A program made the position numbers and the translations under genes. Shown in pieces: positions 42,355 to 50,627 of a DNA stretch of 64,000 bases (the stretch's first letter is position 1; the number at the start of each line of letters is the position of its first letter). The notes beneath the pieces were generated by a model, which was not told where the DNA came from, did not search any database, and saw only the letters and a program-made list of their open reading frames with translations. The stretch covers positions 1-64,000 of the forward strand of contig NZ_VULX01000010.1 of assembly GCF_009696465.1 (NCBI RefSeq), read 5' to 3'. The DNA is from Inconstantimicrobium porci. Lineage in GTDB: Bacteria; Bacillota; Clostridia; Clostridiales; Clostridiaceae.

Positions 42355-44043
42355 ATGTGTTTTACGGGAATAATAAGTAAAGTTTTGTATAAAACTATTA
42401 TATCTGCAGGGGCTATTGTAGATAATAAGCTGGAAAGAGATACAAAGCATGCACTTAATGTCAACGAAAAAGTTTTGAAGAATATACTTAAGAGAAATGA
42501 AGAAAGTGAAATAGGGAAAAAGTATGATTTTAAAAATATAAAAACTATAGATGATTATAAAAATAAAGTGCCAATCACAAAATATGATTATTATGAAGAA
42601 TATATAAAAAGGATGGCCAAGGGCGAAAAGAAAGTTTTAATGTGTGATGAAGTAGAATACTTTGGACATACATCAGGAACAACTGGCAAACAGAAGCTTA
42701 TTCCATCAACAAAGAAAGCCAGAATGATTGCTTCAAAATATATGGCATTTTTATTAAACAGATATGCCTATGATAATCTTAAATACGAATGGAAGTATGG
42801 AAGAGGACTTCTTATTGCAGATATAGTTATGACTTCATACACTGAAGGAAATATTCCTGTATGTTCAGCTACATCTGGTGGCATGAAGGCGATGGGTAAA
42901 ATGATTAAATATTTATATACTTCGCCATATGAGGTTATGACTATAAAGGATAAAGAGTCATCATTATATCTTCATATCCTTTTTGCACTTAAGGAAAGAG
43001 GATTGACTTTTATTTCAGGAGTATTTATTTCAAGTGTGCTTGATATGTTCAGGATTATGGAAGAAAATCATCTTGATCTTGTTAAAGATATTAGGACAGG
43101 TAAAGTTAACAGGAACCTTGTAATAGATGACGATGTAAGGGAAAAGTTAAATTCATATTTAGAGCCTGATGCTATGAGAGCAGATGAGCTTGAAAAGATT
43201 TTTAAGGATGGCTTTAGAGCATGTGCAAGAAAGATATGGCCTAGCCTAGTTTATATAGGAACTGTTACTGGAGCTAATTTCTCTATCTATGATGACAAGG
43301 TAAATTATTATACAAACTATCTGCCTATTTATTCACCTTGCTATGCAGCTACAGAAGCAACAATCGGTATGAACAAGAATGTGGGCATAATTAAATATAT
43401 AGTAATTCCTGACACAGTGTTTTATGAGTTTCTGCCAGTAGATATGGAGAACAAACAAGGAGGAAAGATTATTACGAAAAATATTGATGAGCTTGAAATT
43501 GGAGAAAAATATGAAGTGCTTGTTACAAATTACTCTGGCCTTTATAGGTATAGGCTTGGTGATGTTGTAAGAGTAGTTGGTTACTACAATAATTCACCTG
43601 AGATAGTATTTGAATATAGAAAGAATCAGGTGCTTAATATGGCTTCTGAAAAGACAAATGAAATGCAGCTTGTGGCAGCACTAAGGAATACTGTTAAAAT
43701 ATTTGAACTTGAAATTATAGACTATATAACAGAACCAGATAATAATGTTTCACCAGGTAGATATATAATTTATGTAGAATTTAAAGATCCTCTAGATGCA
43801 TTTACCCTTAAGAGGGTGGAAAAACAGTTGGAGATAGAACTTAAAAGGACAAACATTGCATATGACAGGGCAAGATATAACTTTAAACTATCACCTCTTA
43901 AGCTTGTCCAGCTAAAGAAAGGCACATTCAATAAGGTTAAGGAATCAATGTACCATAAAGGTGTGTCCAAGAATCAAATCAAAGTACCAAGAGTAATTAA
44001 TAAGGAAAACATCAGGCAGATAATTAAAGAAGGAAGAATGTAG
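42355..44043 (+). CDS. GH3-family acyl-adenylating amidosynthetase
   Basis: A 562-aa protein of the GH3 (auxin-responsive promoter) family within the ANL superfamily. Motif 1, YFGHTSGTTGKQKLIPST, binds ATP phosphates. CYAATEATIGMNKN and YRYRLGDVVRVVGYY form the acyl-adenylate site, and the C-terminal lid ends in TFNKVKE. Plant GH3 enzymes join jasmonate or auxin to amino acids. The bacterial substrates are unknown. It stands alone, with a weak ribosome binding site and AT-rich upstream DNA. Confidence 0.9.
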   Translation: MCFTGIISKVLYKTIISAGAIVDNKLERDTKHALNVNEKVLKNILKRNEESEIGKKYDFKNIKTIDDYKNKVPITKYDYYEEYIKRMAKGEKKVLMCDEVEYFGHTSGTTGKQKLIPSTKKARMIASKYMAFLLNRYAYDNLKYEWKYGRGLLIADIVMTSYTEGNIPVCSATSGGMKAMGKMIKYLYTSPYEVMTIKDKESSLYLHILFALKERGLTFISGVFISSVLDMFRIMEENHLDLVKDIRTGKVNRNLVIDDDVREKLNSYLEPDAMRADELEKIFKDGFRACARKIWPSLVYIGTVTGANFSIYDDKVNYYTNYLPIYSPCYAATEATIGMNKNVGIIKYIVIPDTVFYEFLPVDMENKQGGKIITKNIDELEIGEKYEVLVTNYSGLYRYRLGDVVRVVGYYNNSPEIVFEYRKNQVLNMASEKTNEMQLVAALRNTVKIFELEIIDYITEPDNNVSPGRYIIYVEFKDPLDAFTLKRVEKQLEIELKRTNIAYDRARYNFKLSPLKLVQLKKGTFNKVKESMYHKGVSKNQIKVPRVINKENIRQIIKEGRM

Positions 44044-44338
44044 AAGGTGTTCAGGTCAAAGACAAGTCACAGGCTTTAACAGGTCAAAGGTCAAAGGTAA
44101 GGAGAAAACTCCCCAGCGGGAGTTTTTAATATAATTGTGTGGAGGGCTTGTCCTCCCTTAATTTTTTTCAAATTAAACACATTTTTTTGACAGATGAAAT
44201 TACTGAACGTAATTTCATTTTTGCTAAACATAGCTTGTCCCACCATCCCACACTTAATTTGTGAAAACTCACGATAGGGAGTTTCATCCAAACTTGTGAC
44301 CTTCAATCTGTGACCTATTATCTGTGATCCGTTATTAT
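44040..44338. repeat. Intergenic mosaic of hairpin cassettes
   Basis: GGTCAAAGGTCAAAGG words (44050-44098), AAACTCC/GGGAGTTT (44106-44125), GGAGGGCTTGTCCTCC (44141-44156), AAAACTCACGATAGGGAGTT (44265-44284). Same word set as 33730-33960 and 55015-55175. Confidence 0.6.
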
Positions 44339-44606
44339 GAGATTTATAAGTGCAATTAAGTATCTTTTTCTTTTCACCGCCAGATAGTGTTGTACCATTA
44401 TCCTTAATAACCTTGACTTCTTTATTGAGTCTGCAGTAAGCTTTAACTTGCTGTAATGAATCATCTGGTATATTTCTATGTGTTATAATTTTCAAATAAT
44501 CATCTATCGATTCATTAAGAAGCATTTCATCTTGTGAAACATAACATATTTGTTTATATAAGTTTTGTTTATTAAACTTATTAATATTTTCATAATTTTG
44601 TTTCAT
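44091..44606 (-). pseudogene. ABC-transporter ATPase fragment running into repeats
   Basis: Residues ~15-90 (KQICYVSQDEMLLNESIDDY ... NGTTLSGGEKKKILNCTY) match the Q-loop-to-signature part of an exporter-type ATPase. Walker A is missing upstream and Walker B downstream. From about 44340 leftwards the frame is only mosaic repeat DNA. Confidence 0.7.
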
Positions 44607-44828
44607 TAGTTCTATAATATATATTTAGTTTTTATCATGTATATAATATTAATTTCACAATAATTTTATTTTGAAGTTTTGTCTATAGATAAAAAGCTAA
44701 AAATCTTTATTTTTTCTTTAGTTTTAATAGATTTTTACTCCATTTGTTTTGTTTATCATTTAATTATGGTTTGAGATTGTAATCAAGCATTAAATGATGA
44801 AAGAAAAAATATATGGGGTGATTTTTTT

Positions 44829-45155
44829 ATGATAAAAATTAAGAATCTAACTAAGGATTTTACAAGAGAAGGGATAAGAGAAAGGGTGCTTAAGGATGTG
44901 AGCAGTCTTTTTGGTGGTGAAGCACAGAGAGTTGCCATTGTCAGATCGCTTGTCAACAAGCCTTCAATACTGCTTTGTGATGAGCCTACTGGTGCACTTG
45001 ATTCAAACAATGGCAAAAAGGTTATGGAGCTGCTGCTTAATATCAAGAAGCAGAATAATACAACTCTCATAATCGTAACTCATGACAAGAGAATTGCTGA
45101 CATGGGTGAGAGAAGATTATTCTTAGAGGATGGTGAGATTCATGAACTGTCTTAA
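44829..45155 (+). pseudogene. MacB/BceA-type ABC ATPase with internal deletion
   Basis: The 108-aa frame starts normally (MIKIKNLTKDFTREGIRERV then LKDVS) and jumps to LFGGEAQRVAIVRSL and the Walker B LLCDEPTGALDS, then IIVTHDKRIADMG. Walker A and the Q-loop (about 110 residues) are deleted in frame. It cannot bind ATP normally. Confidence 0.85.
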
Positions 45156-45369
45156 TATTTTCAAGATATATAATAAGAAGCTTATAAAAAAAGAAAAGCT
45201 GATGTACAGTTTTAAGGATGTGAAAAAGAATTTTATGTCCTTTATTCTTGTAGTTGTCAGCATCACCATGACTTTATGGTTTGTGCTTATAGGATATTAC
45301 CTTAACAGCACAATAAAAAATAACATGCAGAAAGCCATAAGTTTATCTGTATTCCATTTGGAGGCTTAA
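45130..45369 (+). pseudogene. Membrane-protein fragment (FtsX-permease start or kinase N-terminus)
   Basis: The frame overlaps the end of the ATPase fragment, where the permease gene of such a transporter would start. It encodes one strong helix (FMSFILVVVSITMTLWFVLI) before stopping. The helix could equally be the first membrane segment of the kinase remnant that follows; the two may be fused by deletion. Confidence 0.5.
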
Positions 45370-45398
45370 TTAAAAGAGAGCCAGGCTACAGCGAAAGC

Positions 45399-45960
45399 AT
45401 GGAAAATATTCGTATGTATAATAAGGATATTGTAAGAGAACTTTCCAGTGCCAAGCTATATTCCAGCAATAATTCTGATATACAGGAGGTTTTCAACAAA
45501 ATCTCTGACAGCTACAAAATGAAGGAAAGACCAGAGCTATACATGACAGATGAAAAAGGCAATATTTTATGCAGCAATAATAAAACTCCAGTGAATAATA
45601 TTAATATAAGTGGAAAGAATGAAATAATAGAAATAAATGACAGATATTATATTTGCACTAATATTATGAAGAAGAGTGACTCGAGATATATTGTAGCTGT
45701 AAGCAGAGGGTATATTGGTGATGACTTAGATTTAATGGTTATTTGGTTTATTATTTCAATGATAGTGTTCTTTATCATCACATACAGAAAAGTTGATTAT
45801 CTCAATAAGATTTCTGAGTACGTTAAGAAAATTGCACAAGGAGATTTAAAGACTAGAGTTCCTATTAAATATAATAAGTAGGAAAGCATCATATTTAAAA
45901 TCAATGATGGATGATTTCTTTTATTATTCAAAGCTCAGCTCAGATGATATTCCTAATAGT
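45399..45960 (+). pseudogene. Sensor histidine kinase remnant
   Basis: Encodes the extracellular sensor part, a second helix (LMVIWFIISMIVFFIITYRK) and a HAMP start (YVKKIAQGDLKTRVPI), then a stop at 45879-45881. A short downstream piece in another frame (MMDDFFYYSKLSSDDIPNSH) matches the region after the phosphorylated His in the DHp helices. His box and ATPase domain are lost. Confidence 0.7.
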
Positions 45961-45964
45961 CATC

Positions 45965-46048
45965 AAGGGGTGAAAGACATATGAAGAAACGACTTGGAGA
46001 GACCGCAGGGAACGAGGTCGGCTTCGGAATATGTCTTTCATCCTTTTT
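45965..46048. repeat. Palindromic element family E, copy 3
   Basis: Arms GGGGTGAAAGACATAT / ATATGTCTTTCATCC; the inner part is GAAGAAACGACTTGGAGAGA ... GAGGTCGGCTTCGG. Followed by TTTTTT on the plus strand, so it could also act as a terminator. It abuts the kinase remnant. Confidence 0.85.
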
Positions 46049-46149
46049 TAATAATATTGTAAGAGAAAAGATATATTGATATGTTACTATTAATAAAAGG
46101 ATGCATATAATATATAATCTGCAAATTTTATTAAGAGGGGGCGGTTTAA

Positions 46150-46992
46150 ATGAAAACTAAGTTCAAAGTGTTTATAGCTTCATTTTTAATAATTACTGTT
46201 TTTCTTGCAGTCATTCCTAGAAGCGAAAATGAAATAAGAAATATAGAAACATTGAGAGCTTATGCTTCTAATGTTAAAGATATATTATTTATAGGACATA
46301 GAGGATTTGTATCAGCTGCTCCCGAAAATACTGTCCCTAGTTATATCATGGCAGGACGTGAGAAATTCTGGGGTGGTGAAACTGATATAAATACAACAAA
46401 GGATGGCAAGTGGATTGTCCTTCATGATAACAAGATTGATAGGATGACAAATGGTACAGGAAAAGTAAAAGATCTTACTTTAAAAGAAATAAGAAAATAC
46501 CACATAAAATGCGGCAGAAACTTAAAACTTTATGGAAAGCTGAAGATTCCTACTTTTGAAGAGTATTTAAAAACATGCAGAGACACAGGCATTGCTCCAG
46601 TTATTGAGTTTAAGCCTGACTGTGATATTACAAAGGTAAATGCTGCAGTAGATATAATAAAGCATTATGATATGGTTAAGAAGTGCATCTGCATAAGCTT
46701 CAGGCTACCAGTTTTAAAGGAAATTAGAAAAAATGATAAAGACATTAAACTTCAGTGGCTCATAGGATCTGAACTTGACGAAAATCATTTAAGGAATGCA
46801 TCACAGCTTGGACCTCATGCTGGTATAGATATTAATCAAAAATATTTATCAGAAGCAATGATAAGAAAATGTCATGAGAAGAATCTTGAGGTAAACTGCT
46901 GGACTGTTAATGACAAAAAGATGGCATCAAAGTATGCAGACTGGGGTGTGGATTATATAACTTCTGATAAAATAAGTACGTTAAAGAAATAA
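46150..46992 (+). CDS. Glycerophosphodiester phosphodiesterase
   Basis: A 280-aa GDPD enzyme with an N-terminal membrane anchor or signal (FKVFIASFLIITVFLAVIP). The core shows FIGHRGFVSAAPENT (catalytic His), GGETDINTTKDGKWIVLHDN (Glu, Asp and second His), and the C-terminal EVNCWTVNDKKMASKYADWG then VDYITSDK. It splits glycerophosphodiesters to sn-glycerol 3-phosphate and an alcohol, probably outside the membrane. GAGGGGGCGG precedes the ATG. Confidence 0.93.
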   Translation: MKTKFKVFIASFLIITVFLAVIPRSENEIRNIETLRAYASNVKDILFIGHRGFVSAAPENTVPSYIMAGREKFWGGETDINTTKDGKWIVLHDNKIDRMTNGTGKVKDLTLKEIRKYHIKCGRNLKLYGKLKIPTFEEYLKTCRDTGIAPVIEFKPDCDITKVNAAVDIIKHYDMVKKCICISFRLPVLKEIRKNDKDIKLQWLIGSELDENHLRNASQLGPHAGIDINQKYLSEAMIRKCHEKNLEVNCWTVNDKKMASKYADWGVDYITSDKISTLKK

Positions 46993-46999
46993 GTTAGAT

Positions 47000-47053
47000 A
47001 GCTGCCTATGTGAAAGGTAATAAGGAGATCTTTTGCAGAAGGCGGCTTTTTTA
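47000..47053 (+). terminator. Probable terminator
   Basis: GCTGCCT ... AGGCGGC followed by TTTTTT, downstream of the GDPD gene; the loop is long. 47060-47250 is AT-rich without a gene. Confidence 0.5.
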
Positions 47054-47253
47054 ATCTTTGGAACTAATATTACAATATAAAAATACAAAGGTACTTAAGT
47101 AAATTAATATTGCAGTACTAAATAATTATAATATTAAAATTGCATTATTATGATGATTGAGGACATAAGATGCAGCAGATTAGTATGTTACGTTTGAAAT
47201 TATGTGATAAAATGAAATCAATAAATTAAGTAATGTTAAAAGTGGAGATATTT

Positions 47254-48261
47254 ATGTACAAGATAGAAAATTATAAGAAAAACACTATTACACTTGATGA
47301 AATAGAAAAACTATTAAAAATCGATGATTATACAGTCTTGTATGATGAAGTGAATAAGCTTATTGATGAGGGTAGAATAAATATCATAAAAAGCAGCGGA
47401 GGAAATGGAAGAAAGCCAGGATTATATATGAAATATCGAATTATAAGGGATGAAGAGGAGCTGAAGCAGTATGTTGATGAGATTGAGTATAAGCTTTCAA
47501 CTAGATTTGATGTTTCATATTATAGAAATCATTTGAAAAAGTATAAGGAACATAGAAAATATATTCTTATGCTTAATGACTTTATTATTAATAAGAAAGA
47601 GAAACTTCAAAATTATATATCAATGAATGAGAGAAGTTTTGAAATATGGCATAGAGAAAAGTTTCTTCAAAAAGAGGAAGGAAAGACGATACTTAAAAAC
47701 CTCAAGTTTAATATTACAGAATTGAATTTTTATGAAACATCTGAGCCACTTGCTTATTATTCAAAATGTGTAAAGACACCTCAGAATATTCTCATTATTG
47801 AAAATAAGGATACATATTATACATTTAGAAAGTATTTAATAAACAATGATGGAAATCTGTTAGGCAAAGAAATTGATACTGTTATTTATGGTGCTGGAAA
47901 AAATATAATTAAAGCATTTAATGATTTTGACATTTCAGTTGAGGATTATATTGCAGATAGAAGAAATACTCTATATTATTTTGGCGATCTTGATTATGAA
48001 GGGATAATAATATATGAAAGCTTTTTACAAAAGGCAGAGCAGGAATATGATGTATGTCCATTTGTAGAAGGATATATAAAGATGATAGATAAGTATAATA
48101 GCGATAAAATTAACCTTCCTGCAACTAAAGAGGGACAGAATAGAAATATAAAGGATAGTTTTCTTGATAGATTTAATGACGAATACAAGAAGAAAATAAA
48201 AGATATTCTTGAGGCTGATTTATATATACCTCAGGAAATTATAAATATAGATGATTTATAA
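47254..48261 (+). CDS. jetD: Wadjet JetD-like TOPRIM nuclease subunit
   Basis: A 335-aa protein starting at ATG 47254 (GGAG six bases upstream; the frame opens at 47233). The N-terminal part is helical with a winged-helix-like segment (TLDEIEKLLKIDDYTVLYDE). The C-terminal TOPRIM domain is clear: NILIIENKDTYYTFRKYL with the metal-binding Glu, and LYYFGDLDYEGIIIYESFLQ with the DxD motif. JetD is the DNA-cutting subunit of Wadjet, which cleaves plasmid DNA after loop extrusion by JetABC. It precedes jetA by 21 bases; in the tested Bacillus type I operon it comes last. Confidence 0.87.
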   Translation: MYKIENYKKNTITLDEIEKLLKIDDYTVLYDEVNKLIDEGRINIIKSSGGNGRKPGLYMKYRIIRDEEELKQYVDEIEYKLSTRFDVSYYRNHLKKYKEHRKYILMLNDFIINKKEKLQNYISMNERSFEIWHREKFLQKEEGKTILKNLKFNITELNFYETSEPLAYYSKCVKTPQNILIIENKDTYYTFRKYLINNDGNLLGKEIDTVIYGAGKNIIKAFNDFDISVEDYIADRRNTLYYFGDLDYEGIIIYESFLQKAEQEYDVCPFVEGYIKMIDKYNSDKINLPATKEGQNRNIKDSFLDRFNDEYKKKIKDILEADLYIPQEIINIDDL

Positions 48262-48282
48262 AGAAATACAGAAGGAGACATT

Positions 48283-49902
48283 ATGGATTTTAGTTTTTTA
48301 GATATGCATCATGTAAGAATGAAGAAAATAGGTGCATTTTCACTGTTATTTAGAAACAGTATATCAAAAGGAACATGGAAAAAGTATGGTTTTATCGAAG
48401 GATATGAACAGGACAATATTATATTTGCAGTACTTCTATATATTATGGAGCAGTCTTTAAAGGAAGAAATTGCTACCATTGATTATATAGGAAGTTTTAT
48501 AGATGAGATAAACTCTTTATATTTAAAGAAACCACTAACATATAATGAATGTAAAGAACTTGCGGAATTTATAGTGAATAATATCCTTTGTGATGAAGGT
48601 AAAGCCATGTATTTTAGAACTTTTAATTTTAAAAAGGCAGATTATGAAGATGTTAATATTAGTTTTGTCAAAAATAAAATTGAATATGTTGATGGAGTAA
48701 GAAAGGTATCATATTCCCTTACTGAAGAAGGGTATTCACTTCTTCTTTCTACTCTTGAAATTGAAGAAAATTTAAAGGTGACTATCGATGAAATAATATT
48801 TAAGATGCATCTTGATAAGGCTTCTTATGATAAAGCTGTTGATGATATAAAGAATATTTTTAATAGTATGAGGATAAGAGTGCAGAGTATGGATGATGCA
48901 ATAAGAAGGATAAGAGAAAATCCTCTTAGTTATTCTATAGATGATTATAAAAAGATGATGACAGGAAACCTTGAATTAATTAAAAATAGTAAGGAAAAAT
49001 TTATACTTCACAAGCAGAATATAGATCAGAAGATTAAAGAGTTTACAGAAAAAGATATTCATATAAGTGAACTTACAGATGAAGAAAAAGAAAATTTAAA
49101 TAACTTAAGGATTATTAATAAGTATCTTGGACGTACAATAGATGAAGATCAGAGAATAATGAAAAAACATTTTAGTCTTAAAGAGATTTATGGAAAAGAG
49201 CTTGAGAACATATCAAAGATGTCACTTATCGAAAGGTTTAACTTTAAGACGGAAGTATATAATAGAATACTTGATAATGCAAATCTTCTGGAAAATGTTG
49301 ATGATATTTTAAGACCGCTATTTATAATGGACCCAGTAAAGAGATACAACATAAATAAATCACTGGAGTATCAGAAAAGCATTAAAAATGAGTCAGTAGA
49401 AGAAGATGAACTTCTAACATTTGATGAAAAAGATATGATAGAAGAAGAAAACAGAAAGAAAATAGAAAGACTTAAAAAATATAAAAAGGTTATTGAAATA
49501 ATACTCATGTTTGCAGTTAAAAAGAATAGCATTACGCTTAATGAGATAAATAATATGATAAGTGAAAATGAAAGCTTGAAAGAAAACCTTATTCCTGATG
49601 TAAGAATTTTTAGAGAAGTTATAATTGAAATGCTTAAAAATGGATGCGTAGATATTGAAGAGGTCAAAGAAGAAAGAAAAAATACTGTTGAAAGTGAAGA
49701 ATTTGATTTTCAGCTTAATAAGAGCATTGTAGAAGCAGTTGATGAGAATAGAAGTCTTATGAGAATTAAGAAATTTTATGCATTAAAATGTAAAGACGAT
49801 ACAGATGTTGTGCTTAAGAATGTTAAAGATGAGAATGGTAAATATAGAAATTTTATATGTAGTAATGTTGTATTTAGAGTTGAAGAAGGGAGCATTATAT
49901 AA
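48283..49902 (+). CDS. jetA: Wadjet JetA-like kleisin subunit (DUF5716 type)
   Basis: A 539-aa, mostly helical acidic protein of the JetA (DUF5716-like) kind. The N-terminal domain (KIGAFSLLFRNSISKGTWKK then YGFIEGYEQDNIIFAV) is followed by long coiled segments (~200-400) and a C-terminal winged-helix-like end. In Wadjet complexes JetA is the kleisin that links the SMC-like JetC heads. AGAAGGAGACATT precedes the ATG. Assignment is by overall look plus its place between JetD and JetB/JetC. Confidence 0.82.
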   Translation: MDFSFLDMHHVRMKKIGAFSLLFRNSISKGTWKKYGFIEGYEQDNIIFAVLLYIMEQSLKEEIATIDYIGSFIDEINSLYLKKPLTYNECKELAEFIVNNILCDEGKAMYFRTFNFKKADYEDVNISFVKNKIEYVDGVRKVSYSLTEEGYSLLLSTLEIEENLKVTIDEIIFKMHLDKASYDKAVDDIKNIFNSMRIRVQSMDDAIRRIRENPLSYSIDDYKKMMTGNLELIKNSKEKFILHKQNIDQKIKEFTEKDIHISELTDEEKENLNNLRIINKYLGRTIDEDQRIMKKHFSLKEIYGKELENISKMSLIERFNFKTEVYNRILDNANLLENVDDILRPLFIMDPVKRYNINKSLEYQKSIKNESVEEDELLTFDEKDMIEEENRKKIERLKKYKKVIEIILMFAVKKNSITLNEINNMISENESLKENLIPDVRIFREVIIEMLKNGCVDIEEVKEERKNTVESEEFDFQLNKSIVEAVDENRSLMRIKKFYALKCKDDTDVVLKNVKDENGKYRNFICSNVVFRVEEGSII

Positions 49903-49904
49903 AA

Positions 49905-50627
49905 ATGGGCTACTCAATAGATGAAATTAATGTGAGCAATAAGATATTTTATTATCTTCTTAAAAATGGCGAGCTTAGTGAAAGTGAACAGGATTTATAT
50001 AAATCATATTGTGAAAATGAACATATAACAGAGCTTGTTAAGAATCTTGGTGAAGCTTCTGAAGTATACATAAAAAAGTACGGGGGAGTTATATATCTCA
50101 TACCTAAGGAGGAGAATGATTTTCTTGGTTATTCAAAAGGAGAACTGAAAAAACTTTTGTGCAAATCAGGAGCTAATGACAAGGATTACTACCTTTCACA
50201 GTTTGTAATTCTGACACTTCTTGTAACTTTTTATAGTTCACAGGGGATTACGAGTAAATGCAGGGATTATATTAAGGTTGGTGAATTCCTTAATATAATA
50301 ACTGACAGACTGACTGAAGGAGCAAAGAGATGCGAGGAAAGCGAAAAAAATACTGATGGCATTGCTTTTCAGAATATACTTGAAAGATTTGAAGCACTTA
50401 AAAGCAGCGATAAGAAGACTACTGCCAAAACTACGAAGGAAGGTTTTATCAACACAATATTAAAATTTCTTGATGACCAGGGACTTATTTACTATATACA
50501 GAATGATGATATGATAAAACCAACTAAAAAACTTGATTCATTTATGGATTGGAATATTCTTAATAAGAATAATTATAAGAGAGTACTTAAGGCTCTTGGG
50601 GAGGAAAGCAATGAGCAGGATAAATAA
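49905..50627 (+). CDS. jetB: Wadjet JetB-like kite subunit
   Basis: A 240-aa helical protein (MGYSIDEINVSNKIFYYLLK ... RVLKALGEESNEQDK) in the position and size of JetB, the kite-type winged-helix subunit that binds the kleisin (MukE-like). It starts two bases after the jetA stop and overlaps the jetC start by 17 bases, so translation is coupled. Sequence alone would not identify it; the operon does. Confidence 0.78.
   Translation: MGYSIDEINVSNKIFYYLLKNGELSESEQDLYKSYCENEHITELVKNLGEASEVYIKKYGGVIYLIPKEENDFLGYSKGELKKLLCKSGANDKDYYLSQFVILTLLVTFYSSQGITSKCRDYIKVGEFLNIITDRLTEGAKRCEESEKNTDGIAFQNILERFEALKSSDKKTTAKTTKEGFINTILKFLDDQGLIYYIQNDDMIKPTKKLDSFMDWNILNKNNYKRVLKALGEESNEQDK

Noticed and set aside
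44829-45155. Functional small ABC ATPase
   Set aside because: Walker A is absent because of an in-frame internal deletion.
50533-50610. Upstream extension of the JetC frame
   Set aside because: The extra 26 residues lie inside jetB and lack a ribosome binding site, whereas ATG 50611 has GGGGAGG and leads directly into the SMC head fold.
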